From assembly GCA_024998815.1 (NCBI GenBank), contig JACEUQ010000001.1, positions 1,240,001 to 1,304,000 on the forward strand: a stretch of DNA of 64,000 nucleotides. Reading direction: 5' to 3'. A program made the translations under genes and the position numbers. The DNA is from Opitutus sp. GTDB lineage: Bacteria > Verrucomicrobiota > Verrucomicrobiia > Opitutales > Opitutaceae. The notes beneath the pieces are model-generated. The model saw only the letters and a list, made by a program, of their open reading frames with translations, had not been told where the DNA came from and searched no databases. This document shows, piece by piece, positions 1 through 8,821 of the stretch; positions within the stretch are counted from its first letter, which is position 1; each line of letters opens with the position of its first letter.

Positions 1-7
1 GATCGGG

Positions 8-352
8 ATGATCGTGGCTGGGGTGGTCGTGCTGGGGCTGGCGGGCTTTTTTGGCTGGCACGCGTTTATGCCCAGTGCGCCCAAGCTGCCGATTGAAACT
101 TATTTGACCAATGCGCGGGGACTCGCAGGCAATCGCTACGAGTTTTCTGCTCGTATCGAGCGCCAACTCGATACGAAAGCTGGCGCGGGACGAATCATTC
201 TCGCCCGCGACACGGCTTCGGGTCGACCAGTGCCATTTCTCGATGGAGGTAAGGTGCAGGCGTTTAACCCCGAGCCGGGCCAGCTTTATACGCTCACCGT
301 GCTGGTGGCGATGGACGGGCTGATGGAACTGACTGAGGCGCGGAAACTGTGA
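8..352 (+). CDS. Small membrane-anchored protein of unknown function (5' end uncertain)
   Basis: I do not recognise this 114-aa protein. Residues 1-20 form one hydrophobic segment (VVVLGLAGFFGW), so it is probably an inner-membrane anchor or uncleaved signal; the rest is a soluble domain with no motif I can name. The frame is open to the left edge of the window, so the true start may lie outside. It ends 27 bp before the secreted 644-aa protein and runs in the same direction, so the two probably share a transcript with the ABC exporter that follows. Confidence 0.6.
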   Translation: MIVAGVVVLGLAGFFGWHAFMPSAPKLPIETYLTNARGLAGNRYEFSARIERQLDTKAGAGRIILARDTASGRPVPFLDGGKVQAFNPEPGQLYTLTVLVAMDGLMELTEARKL

Positions 353-359
353 GCCGGAC

Positions 360-390
360 TGGCCACAAAAAGCACAAAAATGCACAAAAA
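360..390 (+). repeat. Solitary copy of a GGCCACAAAAA-type repeat arm
   Basis: The A-rich 31-bp stretch beginning TGGCCACAAAAA closely matches the terminal repeat of the cassette at 41965-42427. Here I find only one arm. It overlaps the start of the next gene, so that the first codons (MHKKN) come from repeat sequence. Confidence 0.6.
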
Positions 391-2314
391 GAATCAAACC
401 CTGGCGATTTTCATCGCAGGAATCGTGGCTAGCGGGACCTGGCTGCATGGACAAACGCAACCCGAGGCGACGAAGTCGGCGGAGGGCGCGGGAGCTTCAG
501 CTGCCACCGCTCCGACGTCGCCGAATGGCAGTACTAGCGGCGGGGGGCTTAATTTGCTCAAGATGTTTGACCCGCAATCGGGCAACGTATCGTGGCAGGG
601 GAAAACCTTCGGGATGGGTGAATCCAAGGTACTGCTCGCGCGCTTCGAGCGCTACTTGGTGACACCGGAGGCCAATGGTGCCGCCGATATAGCCTACAAC
701 CAAACCCTCGAAGACATCTCCGACACCCTTAAGGGGCGCAAAGGGGGCTCCGTAGAACAGCGTTTGGCTGAGGCTTGGCGGTTGCTTTACAAGGCGGCGG
801 ACTACGAGGGCGATTCACGCCTGAGCGAAACCCTCGCGAACAGCTTGATTAGCCATTGGCAAACCAACGCCAAGGTGAAGGACATCCTGCAAACCAATAA
901 GGAGTTGGAGAAAAAGCGTGCCCAGGCGGAGTCGAACGTCGTGCGCACAAAGGACAGCGACCGTAACGAGGTACTGAATTCGATCAGGGCCAATACTGCG
1001 GCCACGGCTGCGCCCCCCACGCGAGATTACGCGTCGAGTCCGTTTCAAAAGCGCCTCGAAGAGGCCGAGCGGCGCATTGCCGATAACGAAAAACTAGAAA
1101 CCTCCTCAAGGCTTAACCAGAAGCTGGAGTTTCAGGGTATGATTTTCCAACTTTTTGCCCAGCGCCGGTTTCAGCATGTTTTTATCGCGTTGGACTTTTA
1201 CCGTTACCTTTTCCCGGGCGAGCAGGGCAACATGGAGGGCGGCGACGGCCTCAAAAAGCAACTGCTGGGGGACATCGATGTGAAGTTAACCACCTCGGGC
1301 ATCGAGGCGCTGACCCGCGAGGCGGTGCGGGAGGTGGACGCGGGGACCAAGGCGGTTAACCATCTTTTGAGCAAAGGGGAAATCTACGGGTCGTCACTAC
1401 GCCTGATGGAGGTTTTTCACCTTGGGGAATTCCTGCCTGTGGTAAAAACCTTCCCGATCGACCAAAAGGATAAGTTGCGCACGTCGGTGCAGGGCATGGG
1501 CGATCTGGCGACGGCGCTGGAGGCCAAGGATTTCGAGCGGGCGACGACGCTGATCACCGAGATCAAGACCAAGGTGCCGGACTTCGACGCGGTTAAGCCA
1601 AACGCGCTGATCGTGGCGGCCAAGCAGGTGAGCAGCCTTGCGCTGCAAAAAGCCGGGCTGGCGGCGAAGAGCGGCGACATGAAGGGTGCCGAGGAGGCAA
1701 TCAAACTGGCGATGGAGACTTGGCCATCGAACCCGGCGATCACCAAATTTTCCAACGGGGTGGAGCAACGCTCCGACGTGGTGGATGTGGCGGGCAAGGA
1801 TTTTGACCGCCTGCTGGCGAACGGGGAGTTGCGGTCGATTTTCAACGACCGGTTCCGTTTCGCAGCGGCGCTGCATGCTGACGCGGAGCGAACCAAGAAG
1901 TTCACCGACATCATGAAGCGCATGGAGCAGATCGAAACGGCTATCGCGCAGTCGCGGGAGCTGGAGCGGACCAAAAACGAACTCGGTGCATGGGAAATCG
2001 TCGAGCGCGCCTACCGTGCGTTCCCCGACGACCTACAAATCAACCGGGCGCGTTCGGACCTCGCGGTGAAAGCGTCGGCCTTTGCCTCGCTGATCGCCAA
2101 GGCGGACGTGGAGGAACGTCAGGGGCAGCGAGTAGGTGCACTCCTCGCGTACCTGGACGCTAAAGAAAAATACCCGGCCAGCTACTTTGCGGATGACGGC
2201 ATTGTCCGGTTGACCGCCGACATTTTGGACAACCGCGCCAGTGGGAGTGGTCTCGCCAAAGCCGCTGGCGGCACTGCCGATGCGGCGGTGGCGAGTGGCG
2301 AGGCGAAGAAGTAG
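380..2314 (+). CDS. Secreted/periplasmic protein of unknown function, 644 aa
   Basis: Residues 1-24 look like a Sec signal peptide: a KK-containing start, the hydrophobic stretch LAIFIAGIVASGTW, then a likely cut near LHG-QT. The mature part is long, charged and predicted mostly helical. Repeated patterns of the type AKSGDMKGAEEAIKLAM and ELGAWEIVERAYRAFPDD resemble TPR-like helical repeats, which would suit a scaffold or binding role, but I cannot assign a function. It starts 27 bp after the small membrane protein and stops 9 bp before the ABC exporter, so the three genes are probably one operon acting at the envelope. Confidence 0.75.
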   Translation: MHKKNQTLAIFIAGIVASGTWLHGQTQPEATKSAEGAGASAATAPTSPNGSTSGGGLNLLKMFDPQSGNVSWQGKTFGMGESKVLLARFERYLVTPEANGAADIAYNQTLEDISDTLKGRKGGSVEQRLAEAWRLLYKAADYEGDSRLSETLANSLISHWQTNAKVKDILQTNKELEKKRAQAESNVVRTKDSDRNEVLNSIRANTAATAAPPTRDYASSPFQKRLEEAERRIADNEKLETSSRLNQKLEFQGMIFQLFAQRRFQHVFIALDFYRYLFPGEQGNMEGGDGLKKQLLGDIDVKLTTSGIEALTREAVREVDAGTKAVNHLLSKGEIYGSSLRLMEVFHLGEFLPVVKTFPIDQKDKLRTSVQGMGDLATALEAKDFERATTLITEIKTKVPDFDAVKPNALIVAAKQVSSLALQKAGLAAKSGDMKGAEEAIKLAMETWPSNPAITKFSNGVEQRSDVVDVAGKDFDRLLANGELRSIFNDRFRFAAALHADAERTKKFTDIMKRMEQIETAIAQSRELERTKNELGAWEIVERAYRAFPDDLQINRARSDLAVKASAFASLIAKADVEERQGQRVGALLAYLDAKEKYPASYFADDGIVRLTADILDNRASGSGLAKAAGGTADAAVASGEAKK

Positions 2315-2323
2315 CCGCTCACG

Positions 2324-4018
2324 ATGTTTCGCACTCAAGATCTGACGGTCACCACCCCGGACGGGGCTAAAACCCTGCTGGCTGGGGTGGCGGCGGAATT
2401 TCCGCGTGTGGGCCTGCACGCGGTGGTCGGGCCATCCGGTTGCGGCAAAACCACGCTCGTCAAGGCGCTGCTCGGACTGGTGCCACGCACCGGCCGGGTG
2501 GAATTCGACGGGGCTGAGGTGGCCGAACCGGGAGATCTGGTGGGGCGGGTGGGATTTGCGCCGCAGTTCAGCATCGCCAACCCCAAGCTTACGGTGGAGG
2601 AAAGCCTGGCCTACGCGCTGGATTTACTGGTCGCGGACGACTCGGCGCGAAAAGAGCGCCTCGATGCGATTTTGACGACGGTGGGCCTCGATGCGGCGCG
2701 ATCCACTCGGGTGGAAAACCTCTCGGGTGGACAATTGCGGCGGCTGGGACTCGGGCTGGAGTTGGTCAACGATCCCGATTGGCTGGTGTGCGACGAAGTC
2801 ACCTCGGGCCTCGACCCACGCTCGGAGGATCAAATCTTGGACGTGCTGCGCGGGCTGGCGACGGAGCGCGGCAAGTCGTTTATCTGCATCATCCACAACC
2901 TGGCGAAACTACGCAGTTTTGACCGGATCACGGTGCTAGGCCAAGGGGCCATGCTGTTTCAAGGGAGTTATCCGGAGTTTTTGGCGCATTTTAAGATCGA
3001 GGACCCGCTGCAGCTTTACGAGCGGTTGAACGAAAAGGTATTGGACTTGTGGAAGGCGCAGTGGGTGGAGGCACAGCAATGGAATGCGCGGGCGAAGGCG
3101 GCTGCCGAGCCCCATGGCATGGGCGCAAGCGGATCCACTGCTTCAGTGGATCAACGTCGTCCGAGCGTGGTGGCGCAGACGTGGACGCTGTTGCGGCGGC
3201 GGTGGCAGCTTTTTTGGAGAGACCGGGGTAATCTGATGTCGGTAAGCGCGATCACCTTTGGGTTTCCGGTACTCGTCGCGATCTTCGCTTTGGGGGGACT
3301 ACCGCAAATCAGCGCCATCGCCCTCGACTCGAACGCGGGATTTCTGGAGTCGCTGCAACAAAGCATCCGCCACCAACGCGAGGCAACCCAGGCGGCCAAC
3401 CTGGTCGTCGGACTGGTGTTGTTTCAGGTTATCTTGCTCGGGCTTACCGGCACGAACAACGGGGCTCGGGAAATAGCGGGCGAGCGCATGGTTTTTGAGA
3501 AGGAGCGGATGAACGGGCTGCGCGCCTCGGCCTATGCACTCTCCAAGGTGATCTTTTTTACCGGCCTAGCTGGGGCGCAGGGCGCGTGGATGGCAATATT
3601 CGTCAAGTCAGTGTGCCGATTTCCGGGGCAATGGTGGGTGCAGATTTCCACGCTGGCGTTGTCGTGCGTGGCGATGACCCTCGTGAGCTTGGGGATATCG
3701 GCGGTGGCACGGACGGCGGAGCGGGCGTCGTTCTCCGCCGTGTTTTTAGTCGGCATGCAACTGCCGTTGTCCGGAGTGGTGCTGGCGCTGCCGAGTTATT
3801 TGCTTTGGATCTGCCGCCCTTTCGTGAATGCCTTTTGGGCCTGGGCGGGATATTTTAACGCGATGACGAACACGCGGATTTATGACGCGTTCCGGCTGAA
3901 CAACGAACGCTGGTTACCCACGGCGGAGCTGGCGTTGGTGGTGCTCGCGCTGCAAGCGCTGGCGGGTGTGGGGTTGGTTGTTTATGGCTGCCGCCGACTG
4001 CGGTGGGGCGAGGCGTGA
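2324..4018 (+). CDS. ABC exporter half-transporter, ATPase fused to ABC-2 permease
   Basis: The N-terminal ~225 residues are an ABC ATPase: Walker A GPSGCGKTT at 36-44, signature LSGGQ at 133-137 and Walker B WLVCDE at 153-158. A linker leads to a C-terminal membrane domain with about six hydrophobic segments between residues ~300 and 560, typical of ABC-2 (ABCG-like) permeases. ATPase-first fusion on one chain is the usual ABCG layout; it would work as a dimer to export an unknown substrate. It starts 9 bp after the secreted 644-aa protein, which may be its partner. Confidence 0.88.
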   Translation: MFRTQDLTVTTPDGAKTLLAGVAAEFPRVGLHAVVGPSGCGKTTLVKALLGLVPRTGRVEFDGAEVAEPGDLVGRVGFAPQFSIANPKLTVEESLAYALDLLVADDSARKERLDAILTTVGLDAARSTRVENLSGGQLRRLGLGLELVNDPDWLVCDEVTSGLDPRSEDQILDVLRGLATERGKSFICIIHNLAKLRSFDRITVLGQGAMLFQGSYPEFLAHFKIEDPLQLYERLNEKVLDLWKAQWVEAQQWNARAKAAAEPHGMGASGSTASVDQRRPSVVAQTWTLLRRRWQLFWRDRGNLMSVSAITFGFPVLVAIFALGGLPQISAIALDSNAGFLESLQQSIRHQREATQAANLVVGLVLFQVILLGLTGTNNGAREIAGERMVFEKERMNGLRASAYALSKVIFFTGLAGAQGAWMAIFVKSVCRFPGQWWVQISTLALSCVAMTLVSLGISAVARTAERASFSAVFLVGMQLPLSGVVLALPSYLLWICRPFVNAFWAWAGYFNAMTNTRIYDAFRLNNERWLPTAELALVVLALQALAGVGLVVYGCRRLRWGEA

Positions 4019-4031
4019 GGCCGTCGGATGA

Positions 4032-4490
4032 TTATGGCTTGGAGCCGGGAGCTGGGAGGGTGATTTTTTCCAATTCCGCGAGCCAAACCTTTGGTCCACC
4101 CTTTTCGTACCCGAGTTGCCCGATTTGTTTACCGGCGGGATCGAGCACGATAATCGTGGGATAGCCACGCACTCGATAATTACGGGCGAGTTCTTTGTTT
4201 TTGGCTGCCTGCGCTTCTGGAAGCGGAGTCTTTCGAGGGAAATCCACCTTGAGCAAAACTAGCTTTTGGCCGGCGTAGCTCACGAAGGCGGGTTGGGAAA
4301 ACACTTCCTTATCGAGGCGGATGCACCAACCGCACCAATCGGAACCAGTAAAGTCGATCACGAGAGGTTTTTTCTCAGTTGAGGCCTGCTTGAGGGCGAC
4401 TTCGTAGTTGGTTTGCCATTTGGCTTCGGCGGAGAACAGAGGAAGCGAAGTGAGGGCCAAAAGAGCGAAGAAGGGGAAAATGCGGCGCAT
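4032..4490 (-). CDS. Secreted thioredoxin-like protein
   Basis: I start at the ATG at 4490, whose product opens with a clear signal peptide (MRRIFPFFALLALTSLPLFS-AEA); an in-frame ATG at 4505 only adds five residues. The mature domain has the redox motif WCGWC (Cys53 and Cys56) and the cis-proline region RGYPTIIV, so it belongs to the thioredoxin-like (Thioredoxin_7 type) family. It probably reduces or shuffles disulfides in the periplasm. The last residues (LPAPGSKP) are encoded by a repeat word also found in the phage-like element, so the C-terminus may have been altered by repeat insertion. Confidence 0.85.
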   Translation of the reverse strand: MRRIFPFFALLALTSLPLFSAEAKWQTNYEVALKQASTEKKPLVIDFTGSDWCGWCIRLDKEVFSQPAFVSYAGQKLVLLKVDFPRKTPLPEAQAAKNKELARNYRVRGYPTIIVLDPAGKQIGQLGYEKGGPKVWLAELEKITLPAPGSKP

Positions 4491-4548
4491 GAAAAAGAGA
4501 TACACGGTGGATCGGGTGGCGGCAAGATCGGGGTGGATCGCAGGAGGG

Positions 4549-4554
4549 TAAATA
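4549..4554. repeat. Target-site duplication, left copy (TAAATA)
   Basis: TAAATA lies directly outside the left inverted end of the insertion sequence and is repeated exactly at 6362-6367 on the other side. Confidence 0.85.
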
Positions 4555-6361
4555 GAGCCTGTCCCAAATTTCCGGATTTTTAAAAAGTGCGCAGAGGTCC
4601 ATTGGGATTGCGGGCGAACGAGGTGGCACGAATCACCCCAGCGACGTTAAACGGCGGCCCGAATCGATTTTTCCCGCCCCCAAGCGCGGTAGTAAGGTAC
4701 GGCAAAGCCGGGGCGAGCCCCAGGGTTATTCACATTTTTGCCGGAAAATTGAATTAAGCGGCCAGCGGAAGTGTTATTTCCTCGGCAAGGATTCGTGACA
4801 CCAGCCAGAGGTTGTGACCGAGTACACTCCAACCCACCGAACGGTAGCGGTTGGCAAACCCTTTACAGCGCAAGCGTCCGCCGAGGCGTTGTTTGAGGAT
4901 CGCAATGCGCGCTTCGGTCGCCGAACGGCGCCGCTGCAATTGGGCGAAGCGTTTTTCGCTCAAACGCTCCTTGAGCGCGTGCGGATCACGCGGGCATACC
5001 GCATCGTAAACGTCTTGTTGCTTGAGCATTGCGGAAGTTTTTTTGGTGGCGAAGCCGCGGTCGGTGCCGACCGCGCTAATCGGCGCACTCAGGTCAAAGC
5101 GGTTCTGCCGCGCCAGGCTTTCCTCGAGTTGGCACCATTCTGCCGGAGCCGCGCCCTGGTAGAGTTGCCAGTCGGTGATTAAACCGGAGAGCGCCTCGCT
5201 CAACAGCAACGAGTTGCCAAACTCGACTTGGCTCCCTGCTTTGCCGCGAACCAGTACGTTCACATCAAGTTCATGCACGCTGAGGATCTTTTGGTCGTTG
5301 GGCACCGGGCGTCCGCCGATGATGCGCTCGTGGGCCTGCTTGATGACGGCGGGCAGTTGGCCGAGCATAGCGTCGATGCGGGTGGTTATCCGCTTGGTTT
5401 GGCGTTGGCTGTAATGGGTTTGGCTATACTTCTGCGCCAACAGGTCGCGGTGGCGGCGGGCATGTTCTCCGATCGTGCGTAACAGCGTCTTCATCTTGCG
5501 CAGGATCTGTTTACGCGCGCGCTTGGCGTCGTTGCGGCGGCCTGCGTGGGTCATTGACATGCACAACTTGTTCATCTGCTTGGCAAAGCACTCCGGCTCT
5601 TCAGGCATACGGTGGAGCAGTCCAGCGCGGCGGATTAAAATCATGGCCTTGAGCAAAGTCTTGGACACATCACGCAACAGCACCCAGTCCACCGGGAAGT
5701 GGATGTTGGTCTCCAAGCACGTGCCGTCGATGAGGCAAACATCCATGTCCAGCGGCGCGCTCAACCCGAGTTCAGTGGCGCGATCCTTCTCGCCGCACAT
5801 CTCCACCAACACTTGCCCCATCCAGCGCACCTGTTCGGCGGTGAAAAACTTCGAGGCCCGCTCCAGCACACTTTTGGACGCCCCCTTGATTCCCTCAAGC
5901 GTGCGAACACCGCAAAAATCCGCCAGTAAATCACTTGAGGCAATGCTACGGGAAAGCTCGCGAAAGGATATGTTGCCCAAATGCACCCGCAACACTTCAA
6001 AGCGTAACGCTTTGAGCGCAAACTCCATACGCTGGCGTAGTTGTGCGACACTGGCTTGGCCTGCCCCCGCCTTGGCAAAGTCCATCGCCATCGTCTCCAA
6101 GTGGCTGCCACGCAACAACGCGTCGAGTCCTTCCAATTGCTGGCGAAACTCGGCGTAATCTTTATTGGCACCGACTGGCGTTAGCGCCGGACGCAACCAG
6201 CGTTGCAGGGCAATGGCCGAGGTGGCGGATACGGGTTTTGACTTCATGGCCGATTATAGCGGCTTTTTTTTGACCAAAACCAGGGAATTACCCCTCTTTA
6301 GGCATCATTAAACTTATGCTAATAGTTCACTGCTAGGTTTTTATGCTTTCGGGACAGGCTC
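4555..6361 (-). mobile_element. Complete insertion sequence with inverted ends and 6-bp target duplication
   Basis: The element is 1,807 bp. Both ends carry GAGCCTGTCCC (4555-4565 and, inverted, 6351-6361), with weaker matching further in. TAAATA flanks both sides, as expected for a 6-bp duplication made on insertion. One transposase gene on the minus strand fills most of it; about 200 bp of non-coding DNA follow the gene (4555-4753) and about 100 bp precede it. The element looks intact. It sits just beyond the terminator of the leftmost gene of the phage-like element, at or near that element's boundary. Confidence 0.88.
4754..6247 (-). CDS. DDE transposase (IS5/ISNCY-like)
   Basis: This 497-aa protein has the acidic triad expected of a DDE transposase: Asp174 in CLIDGTCLETNIHFPVD, Asp396 in VGTDRGF and Glu446 in SATEARIAILKQ. 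The block VLVRGKAGSQVEFGN near residue 335 also recurs in transposases of the ISNCY/IS5-like groups, as far as I recall. A basic, Arg-rich helical insert (residues ~235-300) sits between the first two acids. No frameshift is visible, so it is probably active. The exact IS family needs a database match; the DDE call is firm. Confidence 0.88.
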   Translation of the reverse strand: MKSKPVSATSAIALQRWLRPALTPVGANKDYAEFRQQLEGLDALLRGSHLETMAMDFAKAGAGQASVAQLRQRMEFALKALRFEVLRVHLGNISFRELSRSIASSDLLADFCGVRTLEGIKGASKSVLERASKFFTAEQVRWMGQVLVEMCGEKDRATELGLSAPLDMDVCLIDGTCLETNIHFPVDWVLLRDVSKTLLKAMILIRRAGLLHRMPEEPECFAKQMNKLCMSMTHAGRRNDAKRARKQILRKMKTLLRTIGEHARRHRDLLAQKYSQTHYSQRQTKRITTRIDAMLGQLPAVIKQAHERIIGGRPVPNDQKILSVHELDVNVLVRGKAGSQVEFGNSLLLSEALSGLITDWQLYQGAAPAEWCQLEESLARQNRFDLSAPISAVGTDRGFATKKTSAMLKQQDVYDAVCPRDPHALKERLSEKRFAQLQRRRSATEARIAILKQRLGGRLRCKGFANRYRSVGWSVLGHNLWLVSRILAEEITLPLAA

Positions 6362-6367
6362 TAAATA
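6362..6367. repeat. Target-site duplication, right copy (TAAATA)
   Basis: This is the right-hand partner of the TAAATA at 4549-4554, immediately outside the right inverted end GGGACAGGCTC. Confidence 0.85.
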
Positions 6368-6398
6368 AAAGCCCCGGCGCGGTGAAGCGGTCGGGGCT
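6365..6398 (-). terminator. Rho-independent terminator
   Basis: Read on the minus strand, AGCCCCG pairs with CGGGGCT (arms 6392-6398 and 6370-6376), followed by TTTTATTTA. It lies 26 bp past the stop of the minus-strand gene at 6424-6618 and marks the end of leftward transcription of the phage-like element. The T-rich tail overlaps the IS target site. Confidence 0.7.
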
Positions 6399-6423
6399 GC
6401 TGGATCGAACTGATGCCGTAGGG

Positions 6424-6618
6424 TTAGGGCTTGAAGGAGTCGTTGGGTTTGCCGTCGTCGGCGAGGTCGCCGAAGTGATTGACCGCATCTTTGAGGAGTG
6501 AGGCGGCGGCGAAGACCGTCAGGCCAATGGGTGTGCCGGAGAGGGGGCCGGCGATGGTGAGGGCGAGGCCAGCGGCTTTGCCAAGGAAGGAGAGGATGCG
6601 GAGGAGTTTGGTGGGCAT
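6424..6618 (-). CDS. Small hydrophobic protein at the left end of the phage-like element
   Basis: I read a 64-aa product (starting MPTKLLRILSFLG) from the ATG at 6618; a longer frame from 6720 runs through the divergent gene's promoter region and is less likely. The sequence is Gly/Ala/Leu-rich, with a hydrophobic stretch at residues ~7-45 and a polar tail, like small phage membrane proteins. A TTGACA-type box lies 15 nt before the ATG, as before five other genes of the element, and a terminator follows. The function is unknown; a holin-like role is possible but unproven. Confidence 0.5.
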   Translation of the reverse strand: MPTKLLRILSFLGKAAGLALTIAGPLSGTPIGLTVFAAASLLKDAVNHFGDLADDGKPNDSFKP

Positions 6619-6632
6619 ACGCCTAGGGAGGC

Positions 6633-6640
6633 GTGTCAAC
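6633..6640 (-). promoter_or_regulatory. GTTGACAC box 14 nt upstream of a start codon
   Basis: The minus strand reads GTTGACAC here. Similar TTGACA boxes lie 13-16 nt before the starts at 12403, 16094, 18919, 28978 and 30366. See the finding on this motif. Confidence 0.4.
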
Positions 6641-6697
6641 TCGGATGATATTGCTCTAGCAAAAGCTTGCCCCAACGGCCACAACCCAGCGCCTGCC

Positions 6698-8821
6698 ATG
6701 GAACCTGACAACTTCGCCAACCCTCTACCGTCCTCTATTGACGCTCCTTATGTAGTAGAGACAATTGGTGCTGAGGATAAGCGGTTTCAAGAGGTTATAG
6801 CCATGTGGGGAATTGAGCGTAAGACGCTCGGCTTATTCCCCGTAGGTGCGTTTGAGGCACGTGCGCAGGCCGGTCATCTACTGGTTGCTTCAACCCCAGC
6901 CGGTTCGGTCTTGGGTTACCTTACCTACCGCGCGCAGCGACGGTTAAACTGCGCAGTCATCATTCACCTATGCGTGGCACGAGACGTACGGGGGCGAAGT
7001 GTTTCGGATTCCTTGTGGGGCGCCCTGAAGCGGGAATCGATAAGATTGGGCTGGGACAGTGTGCGGCTGAAATGCCGTCGGGATTACCATCATACGCATA
7101 AGCTGTGGAAACGCCTCGGCTTTGTTGCACGGACAGACGTTGACGGTCGCAGTCGTGCCGGAAGCGAGTTGACCCTGTGGGTTCATGCCTTGCGGCCGGA
7201 AAATCTTCTTCAATTTTCGGGCGGTGAAGATGACGACCGATTAAAAGCAGTCATCGACGCCAATGTATTTTACGATCTGCGAGGGAATAAGGGAAATCGT
7301 GACGAAGAGTCCACCGTGTTGCTAGAGCCGTGGCTTGAGGAGTCAGTGATGCTGTGCGTGGTGGATGAGTTGCACAATGAAATTGACCGGCGCGAAGAGC
7401 GCGAAGACCGGGATTATTTCCATCGTGAAGCGCAGCAATTCAAGGAACTGAATGGTTTTTCGGAGGAATACGATAAAGCCTATGGAATTGCAGTGGAACT
7501 CCTCGGGGAGCCGGGGAAATCTGAGAGCAAGCGCTCTGACCGAAAACAATTGGCCAAGGCCGCTACAGGAAAAGCGGATGTATTCATAACACGAGATACG
7601 CAAATCCTCGATGCGGCGGCGGATATTGAACGACGCTTGGGATTGCGCGTGATGACCCCAGGGGAATTGAGTAGTAAATTGGATGAAGCCGAAAGGGCTC
7701 ACGTTTATCAACCGGCACGGCTGTCAGGCACGACCTTGATCCAGCGGGTAATACGGGCCGATGACCTTGATCTTGTCGTTTCGGTTTTCCAGGCATCGCA
7801 AGCAGGAGAAACGAAGAGCGAATTAACGAGGGCAATGCGGGCTAATCTGGCCCAAATACGGGGTGTTTGCCCGCCGGAGATGTTGGTTGTCTGGCAAGAC
7901 GAGAACAGTCCCCTCGCATTTTTTGTCAGGACTGTGGATCGTCAAAACAACCGTGTGCTGGTCGATTTTTTGCGCGTAGCGCCTGGCGGCATGGAGCGAA
8001 CGCTGCTCCGCCATATCCTGCTCTCGTTGGTGCGAGAAAACAGCGATGGCGGGTTAGCTGAATTGAGAATTTGCGATCCGTATCTCGTGCCGGCTGCAAA
8101 CGAGGCATTGAGGGAGTTGCATTTCGAAAGCGACACCGATGGATGGCGACGCCTGACTCCCGCAATAGTTGGTGACCGAGGCCAACTGTGCCGTCTTCTT
8201 TCGGATCGGGAGGGCGATGCTGCGAACCGCGATGATGAGATCGCCAAGGTGGAACTGCCAGCGCCAGTGATGGAGGAGCGGTATTGGCCTGCAAAGGTTT
8301 TGGGTGAAGGAGTCGACACTTACATCATTTCGATAAAGGCGACGTGGGCAGCCCAGCTCTTTGACAAACATCTTGCCGAAGAAGAGCTTTTTGGGGCCTT
8401 TGCACGCCTCGCGCTGAATCGGGAGCAGGTGTATTACCGTAGTGCGAGGGCGGCAGGCCTTTCTGCACCGGCCCGCATTCTTTGGTATGTATGCAAGGAT
8501 GACGGCACCGATGGTGCGATGGCTATCCGTGCATGCTCCCGCCTCCTTTCATTTGAAACCGGAACCGCCAAGGAGCTATTCAGGCGGTATCAGCGCATCG
8601 GCATCTATCAGTGGCGCGAGATTCTGGCGGCGGCGGATAACAAGCCATTCGCGGACATCATGGCCATACGCTTTGCAGACACAGAGTCGTTTACGCAGCC
8701 GGTGCCGGTAGCCGTAGTGCGCAGCCTTGGCATAAAGTCACAATTCCAGTCGCCAACCAAGATCACCGAGGCTCAATTTGCGGCGATTTACAAATTCGGC
8801 ATGAACCGCTCGCAACCATGA
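6698..8821 (+). CDS. GNAT acetyltransferase-PIN nuclease multidomain protein (toxin/defence-like cargo)
   Basis: I start at the ATG at 6698 (707 aa); the longer frame from 6479 reads through the opposite gene. Domains in order: a GNAT acetyltransferase at ~15-165, with RDVRGRSVSDSLW (95-107) and LWKRLGF (136-142); a PIN ribonuclease domain at ~183-325, with Asp187 (VIDAN), Glu224 (DELHNE) and Asp294/Asp300 (ADVFITRD), the usual metal ligands; a second GNAT-like segment at ~345-490; and a C-terminal region of ~200 residues I cannot name. It is on the plus strand, against the rest of the element, and overlaps the ASCH gene by ATGA. Base composition looks less GC-rich than its neighbours, a sign of separate origin. 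A PIN domain joined to acetyltransferase and ASCH modules suggests RNA or tRNA as target; this is inference. Confidence 0.8.
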   Translation: MEPDNFANPLPSSIDAPYVVETIGAEDKRFQEVIAMWGIERKTLGLFPVGAFEARAQAGHLLVASTPAGSVLGYLTYRAQRRLNCAVIIHLCVARDVRGRSVSDSLWGALKRESIRLGWDSVRLKCRRDYHHTHKLWKRLGFVARTDVDGRSRAGSELTLWVHALRPENLLQFSGGEDDDRLKAVIDANVFYDLRGNKGNRDEESTVLLEPWLEESVMLCVVDELHNEIDRREEREDRDYFHREAQQFKELNGFSEEYDKAYGIAVELLGEPGKSESKRSDRKQLAKAATGKADVFITRDTQILDAAADIERRLGLRVMTPGELSSKLDEAERAHVYQPARLSGTTLIQRVIRADDLDLVVSVFQASQAGETKSELTRAMRANLAQIRGVCPPEMLVVWQDENSPLAFFVRTVDRQNNRVLVDFLRVAPGGMERTLLRHILLSLVRENSDGGLAELRICDPYLVPAANEALRELHFESDTDGWRRLTPAIVGDRGQLCRLLSDREGDAANRDDEIAKVELPAPVMEERYWPAKVLGEGVDTYIISIKATWAAQLFDKHLAEEELFGAFARLALNREQVYYRSARAAGLSAPARILWYVCKDDGTDGAMAIRACSRLLSFETGTAKELFRRYQRIGIYQWREILAAADNKPFADIMAIRFADTESFTQPVPVAVVRSLGIKSQFQSPTKITEAQFAAIYKFGMNRSQP

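Noticed and set aside
6399-6424. Possible attR (GGATCGAACTGATGCCG near a hairpin)
   Set aside because: Only a few bases resemble the tRNA T-arm (GGATTCGAACC); no continuous match of useful length.
6479-6697. N-terminal extension of 73 residues on the GNAT-PIN protein
   Set aside because: It runs antisense through the small hydrophobic gene and its terminator-side region, has low-complexity Arg/Ala composition, and the ATG at 6698 starts just before the GNAT domain.
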